A DNA stretch of 42,640 nt, from positions 1 through 42,640 of the forward strand of contig JARKPR010000097.1 of assembly GCA_029975165.1 (NCBI GenBank), written 5' to 3'. Each line of letters starts with the position of its first letter. The first letter of the stretch is position 1. The position numbers and the translations under genes were made by a program. Positions 1 to 6,991 of the stretch are shown piece after piece. The notes beneath the pieces were generated by a model. It was not told the origin of the DNA. It was given only the letters and a program-made list of their open reading frames with translations, and did not search any database. This stretch comes from Selenomonadales bacterium (lineage in GTDB: Bacteria > Bacillota > Negativicutes > Sporomusales > UBA7701).

Positions 1-358
<358 letters not shown>

Positions 359-384
359 CACATATAGTATGCGTAATAAACAAG

Positions 385-433
385 AAAGACCAAAGCAACG
401 CGGCGCTCCGGCCTTTGGTTTCCCAATCGGCTA
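385..433 (-). promoter_or_regulatory. Sulfur-locus leader element, metY distal copy
   Basis: This is the promoter-proximal copy. The small hairpin has outer pairs GCC:GGC, a GA/A internal loop, inner stem UUGG:CCAA and loop GAAA (411-431). The competing terminator pairs ACCAAAG (gene strand, 413-419) with CUUUGGU (389-395) and is followed by CUUUCUUGUUU. It starts about 10 nt after the expected transcription start of the promoter at 448-476. Confidence 0.62.
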
Positions 434-447
434 ACTGTCTTTTCTAA

Positions 448-476
448 AGTTTAGCTAACCGCGCCGGATATGTCAA
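448..476 (-). promoter_or_regulatory. Sigma-A type promoter of metY
   Basis: On the minus strand TTGACA (471-476) is followed after 17 bp by TAAACT (448-453). This is a perfect -35 and a good -10 at ideal spacing. It fires into the two leader elements and then metY, and lies just past the stop of the DUF2292 gene. Confidence 0.75.
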
Positions 477-514
477 GACTTTTTTCCAAGGACGCTTTGC
501 GTGGCAGCACGGCG

Positions 515-880
515 TCAGATGCCTTCTCCGTCAAGGCCTTCGAGACCCCGCCATCTGGTCCGCTCGTTGCGTTCGATGCGGGCGATCGTCCCGTTGTTCA
601 CCGTAACGACCACCTGGCCGAACTGCAGTCCCAGCAAGGTCTGAAAGAGTTTGCTCCTGGTCGCCGGGCCGCTTTTCTGACCGGTCGGCGGGCAGTCCTC
701 GGCATTGTCCACGCGGATGATTTCCCTGACTTCGATTTGCACGAGTACCCCGTCTTGGACGACGAGGGTGACAGTGCCGAAGTTGTTGGCGGCTATCGCG
801 TCCTCGATATAACGGAGGACGTTGTCGCTCAGGTTGGCGGTCGACAGCTGCCAGCGCGTTATTTTCCCGTGAGGTTGCAT
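515..880 (-). CDS. Tandem DUF2292 (YezD-like) protein
   Basis: A 121-residue protein made of two copies of the DUF2292/YezD fold. Copy 1 is about residues 17-60 (FGTVTLVVQDGVLVQIEVRE), copy 2 about 74-113 (FGQVVVTVNNGTIARIERNE). The usual family member is a single domain of about 60 residues, and the family is repeatedly found beside sulfur-assimilation genes; its biochemical role is unknown. The start at 880 was chosen because AGAGGGA stands at good spacing before it; an in-frame start further upstream at 949 would run into the leader element at 921-976 and lacks a ribosome site. The gene lies between the rhodanese gene and metY, and its own leader suggests control with the sulfur genes. Confidence 0.75.
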   Translation of the reverse strand: MQPHGKITRWQLSTANLSDNVLRYIEDAIAANNFGTVTLVVQDGVLVQIEVREIIRVDNAEDCPPTGQKSGPATRSKLFQTLLGLQFGQVVVTVNNGTIARIERNERTRWRGLEGLDGEGI

Positions 881-920
881 CCCGATTCCCTCTTTCCCAA
901 GTTGGCGGCCATCAACAGCG

Positions 921-976
921 AAGGCCAAGGATTGGCCCCCGGCGGGCATCCTCGGCCTTCAGTCGCTCTGATAGGC
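921..976 (-). promoter_or_regulatory. Sulfur-locus leader element before the DUF2292 gene
   Basis: Gene-strand hairpin with outer GCC:GGC, a UA/A internal loop and inner UCAG:CUGA, overlapping a 12-bp terminator stem that begins AAGGCCGAGGAU and closes with AUCCUUGGCCUU. No consensus promoter is visible in the 33 bases between it and the stop of the rhodanese gene, so it probably acts on read-through transcripts inside the operon. Confidence 0.6.
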
Positions 977-1009
977 AGGCTGTTTTTTTCCGAACCGGCG
1001 CAGAGCCGG

Positions 1010-2620
1010 TCAGATAATGCCCTTCCGCCGGAAATAGCTCATATATTCCGGCCGGCGGGTCAGGCTCTCTTCCCAGGCGAAATAGCGGACCGCCTCTTCC
1101 ACCCCGTATTCCGTCAGGTGTACGTGCCAGTCGTCGGGCGTCGTCCCTTCCAGGCCGTGAGCGCAGGCGTAGCCGGCCTGCCGCCAGGCTTCGTTGCCGC
1201 CGTCCAGGACACGGACGCCGGCGTAGCCGAGCTCGGCCAGCGTCCCGGCGGCGAAGACCAGGGCATAGCGGTCGTTGCCGGTGACGATCAAGGGCTCCCG
1301 GCCATCGCCGATCGTTGCGGCGGCCTGCTGTTCAAGCCGGCCGCGCGGCAGCCGGCGCGCGCCGGGAATATGCCCGCCGGCGAAGGACTTGCTGTCGCTT
1401 ACGTCGATAACCAGGGCCGTCGCCCCCTCGTCCAGCAAGCTCTTCAACTCCGGGACTGCGATCCACCCCACCCGCCGTGAAAGCGCGCCGAAGCCCAGCG
1501 GGGCCTGTTCGTCCCTGCCCAGCTCCGGTTTGTTGCCGTCGCCCAGCCAGGCGGCGAGACCGCCGGCGAGCACCGAAACGTTCGCGAAGCCCATGCGCCG
1601 GTACCAGTACGCCGTTATCACCGACCGGGTGCCGTTGTCGCAGACGAAGACAATATCGGCCTGCCGCACCGGGACGACGTCGTCGGTGTTCTGGATCGCC
1701 TGCCCGCCGGGGACGGAGATAGCACCCGGTATGTGGCCGATATAGGCGTATTCCGCCTCGCTGCGCACGTCCAGCACATACAGCGGCCTGGCCGCGGCCC
1801 GGCCGCGCAAAGCCGCGAACCGCTCTGCGGAAATGAGCGGTATATTCTCTGCAGCCGCAAGCCTAGTGGCAAAGTTGTCGGCCGCTTTGCGGCTCACGGC
1901 CGAAGGGGCCGGGCCGGGGGGAATGTCCCGTTCCAGGTCGTAGCCGGCCAGCCGCCAGCCCAACGTCCCGTTGGTCAGGTCGAAAACATTGGCCACGCCC
2001 ATCTTTTTCAGGGTAGCGGTGGCAATAATGCCGCGTGTGCGGCCGGCACAGGTGATGATTATTTTCCGCCCAGTCGCGGCGTAATCGGCGACGGCCAGCG
2101 GCAGTTCGACCCCCGGGATGTTGATCGCGCCGGGTATGCTGCCCGTCTTTGCCACCTCGCCGGGCGGCCGCACCTCGATGATTACGTGGCCGCCGGGATC
2201 GGCCTCCAGGTCGGCCTTGAGCGCGGCCGGCGAAATCGCCGGCACGCCGTCGTCCGCTTCGGCCACTATCTCGCCGAATGCCTTGCTCAGCACATGAACG
2301 CCTTCTACCAACGGAAACCCGGTTTTATCCCAGGCGCCGAGGCCGCCGGCAAGCGTATGCACATTGGCGTACCCGTGACGTTCCAGGGTAGCGGCCGCCA
2401 GACCGGCCCGCTGGCCGTCGTCGTCGTACAAAACTATCTTCGTATCCCTCAGCGGGATCAGCAGCGGGATACGGACCTCCAGCGAGCGGCGCGCCACCTG
2501 GGTAGCGCCGAAGATATGGCCTTGCTCGTACTCGTTCCTTTCCCGCACGTCGATGAGCGCGAATGGTTCGTCGCTCGTCAGCAGCCGGTTCAGTTCCGGG
2601 GCGGAAATAGGCTCAGCCAT
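1010..2620 (-). CDS. Four-domain rhodanese-family sulfurtransferase
   Basis: A 536-residue cytoplasmic protein with four rhodanese domains in a row (about 1-105, 125-230, 260-360, 385-485) and a C-terminal tail of about 50 residues. Each domain keeps the DVR/GHIPGA pattern and the AGG..AW end. The catalytic cysteine is present in domain 2 (C191 in ITCAGRTRG) and domain 3 (C327 in FVCDNGTRS). It is replaced in domain 1 (LYDDDGQRAG) and domain 4 (T447 in VTGNDRYA). Catalytic domains are therefore flanked by inactive ones. Rhodaneses carry persulfide sulfur, for instance from thiosulfate, to acceptors such as TusA or a ThiS-like carrier, both encoded just upstream. ATG at 2620 follows AAGGAGG. 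It lies 28 bases after the MetY-like gene in the same operon. The exact donor and acceptor cannot be told from sequence. Confidence 0.9.
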   Translation of the reverse strand: MAEPISAPELNRLLTSDEPFALIDVRERNEYEQGHIFGATQVARRSLEVRIPLLIPLRDTKIVLYDDDGQRAGLAAATLERHGYANVHTLAGGLGAWDKTGFPLVEGVHVLSKAFGEIVAEADDGVPAISPAALKADLEADPGGHVIIEVRPPGEVAKTGSIPGAINIPGVELPLAVADYAATGRKIIITCAGRTRGIIATATLKKMGVANVFDLTNGTLGWRLAGYDLERDIPPGPAPSAVSRKAADNFATRLAAAENIPLISAERFAALRGRAAARPLYVLDVRSEAEYAYIGHIPGAISVPGGQAIQNTDDVVPVRQADIVFVCDNGTRSVITAYWYRRMGFANVSVLAGGLAAWLGDGNKPELGRDEQAPLGFGALSRRVGWIAVPELKSLLDEGATALVIDVSDSKSFAGGHIPGARRLPRGRLEQQAAATIGDGREPLIVTGNDRYALVFAAGTLAELGYAGVRVLDGGNEAWRQAGYACAHGLEGTTPDDWHVHLTEYGVEEAVRYFAWEESLTRRPEYMSYFRRKGII

Positions 2621-2648
2621 TCACCTTTCCTCCTTGCAAAACATTGTT

Positions 2649-3878
2649 TCAGATAAGTGCCAGCGCCGCTGCGAAATCCTCCGTCAGGTCCTCGTAATCC
2701 TCCAGGCCGACGCTTATCCTGATTAAGTCGGCGTACACGCCGGCTTGCTCCTTCTCTGCCTCGCTGCTATGGATATAGATTGTCGAGGCCGGATGGATGG
2801 CCAGCGTCCTGGCGTCGCCGATGTTGGCCAGATCCAGGACATACATAAGGTTATCGAGGGCGGCGAAAGCCCGTTCCTTGCTCCCCAGCCTGACCGTCAG
2901 CACCGCTCCGAACTTGCCGCCGAACTGGCGGGCGGCGATGTCGTTGTACGGGTTATTAGCCAGGCCGGGATAATTGACCGCCGCCACCTTGCCGCTGGCG
3001 GCGAAAAAGTCGGCCAGCCGGCTGGCGGTCTCGCAACATCGCTCCATCCGCAGCGCCAGCGTCTCCAGGCCGATGCTCGTCAGGAAAACGTTGAAGGGCG
3101 AAAGGCAGGCGCCGATATCTTTGTGGAGGCCGGCACGCAGCTTGGCCACATAGGCGAAGGGTCCAAATTTTAAGTATTCCTGCAGCTTAGGAAACCTGGC
3201 CGCATCCCAATTGAAACGGCCGCCGTCGACGATGATGCCGCCGATGGAGTTGCCGCTGCCGTTGATATACTTGGAGGTAGAGTGGACGACGATATCGGCC
3301 CCCAGCTTGAGCGGATTGACCAGATAAGGAGTGGTTATCGTGCTGTCGACGATCAGCGGGATGCCGTGACGGTGGGTCAGTTCGGCCAACGCGGCAATAT
3401 CGGGAACGTCGAGCTTGGGGTTGCCGATGGTCTCGACGAACAAAGCTTTCGTTCTATCGGTCAGGCATTCCGCGAAGGCGGCGGTCGACGCGTCCCTGGC
3501 ATACCTCGTGGTGATCGCGAAATTCTCCAGGTTCCTGAACAACGAATACGTACCGCCGAAAACGCCGCTACCACAAACAATCTCGTCGCCGCTGCCGACA
3601 ATGTTCAGCACGGCCAGCGACACCGCCGCCATGCCGGACGAGCAGGCCACCGCCGCCACGCCGCCTTCGAGAAAAGCCATCCGCCGTTCGAAGACCTCGA
3701 TGGTCGGGTTGTTCAGCCTGGTATAAACGAACCCCGGCCGGCTGCCCTTGAAGATCTGCTCCAATTCTTCGGCCTTCTGGCGCCGGAAGGCGACCGACTG
3801 GTAAATCGGCGTGTTAGTGGCGCCTGTTCTCTCGTCTGGCGCGCACTCGCCGTGCAGCAGCTTGGTGTCGAATCTCAT
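2649..3878 (-). CDS. PLP-dependent Cys/Met-metabolism enzyme (MetY/cystathionine gamma-synthase family)
   Basis: A 409-residue member of the Cys/Met metabolism PLP enzyme family. The N-terminus has FDTKLLHGECAPDERTGA and TNTPIYQSVAF, then YTRLNNPTIEVFE, SSGMAAVSLAV and the PLP lysine K203 in HSTSKYINGSGNSIGG. The HSTSKY..G....GG pattern is closer to O-acetylhomoserine sulfhydrylases than to cystathionine lyases. It is a second MetY-like enzyme beside the one at the window start. It lies between the TusA-like gene and the rhodanese gene, so it probably uses sulfur delivered by that relay to make homocysteine or another thiol amino acid. ATG 3878 follows AAGGGAGG. Its start touches the stop of the TusA-like gene. 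The substrate (O-acetylhomoserine, O-acetylserine or another) is not certain. Confidence 0.88.
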   Translation of the reverse strand: MRFDTKLLHGECAPDERTGATNTPIYQSVAFRRQKAEELEQIFKGSRPGFVYTRLNNPTIEVFERRMAFLEGGVAAVACSSGMAAVSLAVLNIVGSGDEIVCGSGVFGGTYSLFRNLENFAITTRYARDASTAAFAECLTDRTKALFVETIGNPKLDVPDIAALAELTHRHGIPLIVDSTITTPYLVNPLKLGADIVVHSTSKYINGSGNSIGGIIVDGGRFNWDAARFPKLQEYLKFGPFAYVAKLRAGLHKDIGACLSPFNVFLTSIGLETLALRMERCCETASRLADFFAASGKVAAVNYPGLANNPYNDIAARQFGGKFGAVLTVRLGSKERAFAALDNLMYVLDLANIGDARTLAIHPASTIYIHSSEAEKEQAGVYADLIRISVGLEDYEDLTEDFAAALALI

Positions 3879-4123
3879 TGGTTTCCTCCCTTGCGGACGA
3901 GGACGGTGAACGTCCCGTCGACGCGGCGCTCCACGGCGGCCACCAGGTGCCCCTCGTCTTTCAGGCTGCGGGGCACGTTCCGCACCGGCTCGCCGTCGTT
4001 CATCCTTATCGCCAGCAGCTCGCCGGCATCGATATCCTCCAGCGCCACCTTGACCTTGACGAAGGTTATCGGACAGATGACGTCGGTGATGTCCACGAAA
4101 GCGGCGATATTCTCCGCGCTCAT
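3875..4123 (-). CDS. TusA/SirA-like sulfur carrier protein
   Basis: An 82-residue TusA-family protein. The family motif is seen as DVICPITFVKVKVALEDI with the persulfide-carrying Cys17 directly before Pro18, followed by the GELLAIRMNDGEPVRNVPRSL strand-helix. TusA proteins pass persulfide sulfur from a rhodanese or desulfurase to an acceptor. Start and stop overlap the neighbours: its ATG shares ATGA with the stop of the sulfite reductase gene, and its end overlaps the start of the MetY-like gene by 4 bases. Translational coupling is therefore likely. It probably links the sulfite reductase or rhodanese to the thiocarboxylate or MetY step; that link is inferred from context. Confidence 0.85.
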   Translation of the reverse strand: MSAENIAAFVDITDVICPITFVKVKVALEDIDAGELLAIRMNDGEPVRNVPRSLKDEGHLVAAVERRVDGTFTVLVRKGGNQ

Positions 4124-4977
4124 TCTGTCAGCTCCTTTCGCAGCGCGTCCCAGCCGACGCGCTCGACGGTATCGCGGAACCGTTCCCCCGGCCGCCCGTG
4201 CCGGACGAAGAAGGCCAGCGTCTTTTCCACCAGCGGGAAGAGCTTCTCCTTCTCGAAGATGATCGGCAGCAGTTCCTCGCCGGCTGCGATCCGGTTGCCG
4301 AACAGGCCGCCGAAGGAAAGGATGTAGCCGCTTTGCCCCGACCAGGCCACCGCCGGGCAGCCGTGAGCACACTTGCCGCAGTAAACGCATTTATCCTCGT
4401 CGAAAGCCAGCGTGCGGGCGTCCCTGGCGACCGCGATCGCCGCCGCTGGGCAGACCGCCGCGCACAGGCCGCAGTAGTTGCACTTTTCTCCCGACCATTC
4501 CGGCTTGAGGCCACCCTTGAAACCGAGGTCGTTCTCCTCTGCCTTGAGGCAGTTGTTGCGGCAGCCGGTGATACCGAACTTGAACTTGTGGGGCAGTTCG
4601 CGGCCGCCGAATCTCGCGTCCAGGTCCGCGGCCAGTTCGGCGGTGTCGATAAGGCCGTCCGGACAGATGGCCGCGCCCTGGCAGGCGGTAATCGTCCGCA
4701 CCCGCGGCCCGCAGGCGCCCAGCAGCACGCCCCCCGCGGCCAGCTCGGCCGTAACCTGCTCGATGTCTTCCAGCCTGATGAAGGGTATTTCGATGCCCTG
4801 GCGCGAGGTCAAGTGGACATAGCCCTGGCCGTACCGGTCGGCAACCTCCTTGATTTTCGCCAGCTGCTCGCCGCTCACCCGGCCGCCGACCGCCCGCAGC
4901 CGCATGGAAAAACGGTCTTTCTGCACCTGCCTCATCAGGCCGGCCTTTTTCAGCGCCTTATAGTCAACTTGCGCCAT
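4120..4977 (-). CDS. Small siroheme sulfite/nitrite reductase-like protein with ferredoxin domain
   Basis: A 285-residue small-type sulfite reductase. The siroheme/[4Fe-4S] half is at about 15-160, with coupled-cofactor cysteines in TACQGAAIC (C99, C105) and GCRNNC (C139, C143). Two ferredoxin-type clusters follow (CNYCGLCAAVCP at 166-177, CVYCGKCAHGCP at 197-208), then an extension of about 75 residues. At this length it lacks the duplicated halves of large assimilatory sulfite reductases and resembles the monomeric archaeal/clostridial type. It should reduce sulfite to sulfide in the cytoplasm, taking electrons through its own ferredoxin domain. I chose the ATG at 4977, nine bases past GGGAGAGG; another ATG at 4986 lies right against that site. 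It overlaps the JAMM gene end and the TusA start. Confidence 0.87.
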   Translation of the reverse strand: MAQVDYKALKKAGLMRQVQKDRFSMRLRAVGGRVSGEQLAKIKEVADRYGQGYVHLTSRQGIEIPFIRLEDIEQVTAELAAGGVLLGACGPRVRTITACQGAAICPDGLIDTAELAADLDARFGGRELPHKFKFGITGCRNNCLKAEENDLGFKGGLKPEWSGEKCNYCGLCAAVCPAAAIAVARDARTLAFDEDKCVYCGKCAHGCPAVAWSGQSGYILSFGGLFGNRIAAGEELLPIIFEKEKLFPLVEKTLAFFVRHGRPGERFRDTVERVGWDALRKELTE

Positions 4978-5407
4978 CGTCCTCATCCTCTCCCAATGTT
5001 ATTTCCTCCTCGCTGACAAACCCTTGTCTGATGCTGAACGCCTTAAGAACCGGCCGCGCGGCGTCCTGCAGAGAGATTATCAGGTAGCTCGCCTGCGGGT
5101 CGAAGGCCAGCCGGATATCCTCGGCCGACGGCCGGGCCGGCGAAGCCGGGTGGCTGTGGTAATTGCCGATGAGCGTCCAGCCGTTCGCCCGCATATCCTT
5201 GACAGCCGCGAACTGTTCCTTGGGGTCCAGCGAAAAATGCTCGGCGCTGTCGTCCATGTTGGTGAGCGGATATATCCTGGTCACGATTCGCCGGCCGCTC
5301 TCCTCCAGGCCGGCGACAAGCCCGCATGCCTCCTTGGGGGCGGCCGCCGCGGCGTGCTCCGCTATTTTCCGGTGGTGGCGGCGCCGGATGAACAACACCC
5401 CCCTCAC
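4964..5407 (-). CDS. hcyD: JAMM/MPN metalloprotease (HcyD-like)
   Basis: A 147-residue JAMM (Mov34/MPN) zinc protease. The full motif is visible: Glu26 in PKEACGL, then His84-Ser-His86 in NYHSHPASP, Ser94 and Asp97 (HxHx7SxxD). Bacterial members linked to ThiS-like proteins trim residues after the Gly-Gly end so that the carrier can be activated; in Wolinella HcyD does this for HcyS. Here the partner is the ThiS-ThiF fusion encoded directly upstream, whose Gly-Gly is internal. The start is GTG at 5407, overlapping the ThiF stop as GTGA, so the two are translationally coupled. The symbol is by analogy with the Wolinella cluster. Confidence 0.85.
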   Translation of the reverse strand: MRGVLFIRRRHHRKIAEHAAAAAPKEACGLVAGLEESGRRIVTRIYPLTNMDDSAEHFSLDPKEQFAAVKDMRANGWTLIGNYHSHPASPARPSAEDIRLAFDPQASYLIISLQDAARPVLKAFSIRQGFVSEEEITLGEDEDDGAS

Positions 5408-6417
5408 CTCGTTTCGCAGACCGGCTGTTCCTCGTCGAACAGTTCCCGGATGGCGGGATTATCGCCGCATACCCGGCAATTGCCGTTATGGGCCACGCGG
5501 ACCTTGCGGAACTCCATGGTCTCGGCGTCGATGACGAGGATATTTCCGGTGAGCAGTTCGCCCACGCCAAGGATGTATTTCAGGGCCTCGGTGGCCTGGA
5601 TGGTGCCGGCGATGCCGGCCATCGCCCCGAGAACGCCGGCCTCCCGGCAGGTGGGCGCGGTCCCGGCCGGCGGCGGCGCCGGGAAAATACACCGGTAGCA
5701 CGGCCCAGTCCCCGGCACGTAGGTCATCGTCTGGCCGATAAACTGCAGGATGCCGGCGTGGGAAAAAGGCTTCTTCAGCAGCACGCAGGCGTCGTTGATG
5801 AGAAACTTGGCCGAAAAGTTATCGACGCCGTCGATGATGAAATCGTAATCCTTATCCTTGATGATATCGGCGATGGTGGCGGCCGATACCCGCTCGCGGT
5901 ATGTACTGACCGCCACGTCGGGATTGAGCGTGGCAATCGTCTCCCGCGCCGATTCGACCTTGGCCTTGCCGACATCGGCGGTGGCATGAATGATCTGCCG
6001 CTGGAGGTTGGACAACTCCACCGCGTCGAAATCTGCCAGGCCAATTGTCCCCACGCCGGCTGCCGCCAGGTACATAGCGGCCGGCGATCCCAGCCCCCCG
6101 GCGCCGATTATCAGCACTTTGGCATCCAGCAGCCTCTTCTGCCCTTTCGCGCCCACTTCCCGTAGGATGATATGGCGCGAGTAGCGTTCCAGTTGCTCGT
6201 TGCTGAGCGACCGGCTGCCGCCGCCCATGAAATAGAGAAACTCTACTTCGTCGCCAGCGGCCAGCTTGCGGGCGAGGAATTCATCCCGCGCCACGAACAA
6301 GCCATTTACCTGCACGCTCACGTACTGTCGCGCTTCCACCCGCAGGTGCTCAAGAAGCTCCGCCACCGCAATCTCCTTCTCCAGCTGTACCGTCTTGCCG
6401 TTCACCTGAATTTCCAT
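5404..6417 (-). CDS. Fused ThiS-like sulfur carrier and ThiF/MoeB-type E1 enzyme (HcyS-HcyF-like)
   Basis: A 337-residue single frame made of two proteins that are usually separate. Residues 1-67 are a ThiS/MoaD-like beta-grasp carrier (MEIQVNGKTVQLEKEI...GDEVEFLYFMGGG), with the C-terminal glycines at 65-67. They run straight on (SRSLSNEQLERYSRHIIL) into a ThiF/HesA domain. That domain has the ATP site GAGGLGS (106-111), DFDAVELSNLQRQ, zinc cysteines C240/C243 and C314/C317, and the catalytic Cys257 in PTCREAG. It should adenylate the carrier C-terminus and help form a thiocarboxylate that gives sulfur to MetY. Since the Gly-Gly is internal, cleavage is needed first, and a JAMM protease is encoded next. 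I chose the ATG at 6417, preceded by AAAGGGG; longer readings enter the leader element. First gene of its operon. Confidence 0.88.
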   Translation of the reverse strand: MEIQVNGKTVQLEKEIAVAELLEHLRVEARQYVSVQVNGLFVARDEFLARKLAAGDEVEFLYFMGGGSRSLSNEQLERYSRHIILREVGAKGQKRLLDAKVLIIGAGGLGSPAAMYLAAAGVGTIGLADFDAVELSNLQRQIIHATADVGKAKVESARETIATLNPDVAVSTYRERVSAATIADIIKDKDYDFIIDGVDNFSAKFLINDACVLLKKPFSHAGILQFIGQTMTYVPGTGPCYRCIFPAPPPAGTAPTCREAGVLGAMAGIAGTIQATEALKYILGVGELLTGNILVIDAETMEFRKVRVAHNGNCRVCGDNPAIRELFDEEQPVCETR

Positions 6418-6461
6418 GTCTTTTACCCCTTTGCTGTATAAAATTGCGGCGGCGAAAACAC

Positions 6462-6516
6462 AAGGCCGAAGAAGCGTTTTGCCAGCTTCTTCGGCCTTCA
6501 GTCTACTGATCAGCCG
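6462..6516 (-). promoter_or_regulatory. Sulfur-locus leader element, thiS-thiF proximal copy
   Basis: Gene-strand hairpin with outer GGCU:GGCC, a GA/A internal loop, inner UCAG:CUGA and loop UAGA. Its 3' arm is the start of a 14-bp perfect terminator stem (AAGGCCGAAGAAGC with GCUUCUUCGGCCUU) followed by GUGUUUUCG. Second of two tandem copies, ending 45 bases before the ATG. Confidence 0.62.
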
Positions 6517-6564
6517 CATATTGAATTAGGCCCAGGGACGATAACCCAAGGCTGTGAAGACGAA

Positions 6565-6618
6565 AAGGCCAAAGAAGCATCTGCATGCTCCTTTGGCCTT
6601 CAGCTTACTGATCGGCGC
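6565..6618 (-). promoter_or_regulatory. Sulfur-locus leader element, thiS-thiF distal copy
   Basis: Gene-strand hairpin with outer GCC:GGC, a GA/A internal loop, inner UCAG:CUGA and loop UAAG. It overlaps a terminator stem AAGGCCAAAG...CUUUGGCCUU with inner AGCAU:AUGCU, followed by UUCGUCUUC. It lies about 27 nt after the expected start of the promoter at 6653-6681. Confidence 0.62.
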
Positions 6619-6652
6619 ATTCGCCTATTCTCTATCCGTTTAGTTGGTATTG

Positions 6653-6681
6653 ATATTAGCATCGGATGCAGATTCTGTCAA
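6653..6681 (-). promoter_or_regulatory. Sigma-A type promoter of the thiS-thiF operon
   Basis: TTGACA (6676-6681) and TAATAT (6653-6658) on the minus strand with a 17-bp spacer, close to consensus. It should drive the fusion gene, the JAMM, sulfite reductase, TusA, MetY-like and rhodanese genes, which are nearly all overlapping or closely spaced. Confidence 0.78.
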
Positions 6682-6718
6682 TAGCAGCATAGAAAAAAGA
6701 TGCCCGGAAAACAAATCG

Positions 6719-6743
6719 CCCCCGGAAGAAAGACTCCCGGGGG
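6719..6743 (-). terminator. Terminator of the yeiH operon
   Basis: Perfect inverted repeat CCCCCGG...CCGGGGG with an 11-base loop, 33 bases past the stop of the small membrane protein gene; the gene strand continues CGATTTGTTTTCC. The U run is weak, but the position fits the end of the yeiH transcript just before the next promoter. Confidence 0.6.
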
Positions 6744-6776
6744 TAATGCTACACAGGCCCGTTGGCGTTCAGCCAG

Positions 6777-6965
6777 CTAACCGGCCACGCCGAACGCGAA
6801 AACGAAGATTGCCAGCAAAACCACGCCCAGGCCGAAAGAATACCTGATCAGCTTCTTCTCGACCGGCTGGAGTTCGAACCACTCCTGCTCACCGGCCACC
6901 AGCCCGGCCTGTTTGTCGGCCGGAGCCGCGGCGGCGTAGCCTGTTTGGATACGAGTATTGGCCAT
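6777..6965 (-). CDS. Small single-pass membrane protein next to the YeiH-type exporter
   Basis: A 62-residue protein with a polar N-terminal half (MANTRIQTGYAAAAPADKQA, then EWFELQPVEKK) and one C-terminal membrane segment of about 20 residues (YSFGLGVVLLAIFVFAFGVA). The start ATG at 6965 has AAGGAG eight bases upstream. It begins 26 bases after the transporter stop, so the two are in one operon, and it may be a small subunit or stabiliser of that transporter. I do not recognise the family; the role is inferred from position only. Confidence 0.6.
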   Translation of the reverse strand: MANTRIQTGYAAAAPADKQAGLVAGEQEWFELQPVEKKLIRYSFGLGVVLLAIFVFAFGVAG

Positions 6966-6991
6966 TTTCCTCACTCCTTGTCTTGGTCGCG

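Noticed and set aside
470-1480. A 336-codon plus-strand frame over the DUF2292 and rhodanese genes
   Set aside because: Antisense to two genes with recognisable domains; no ribosome site and no motif.
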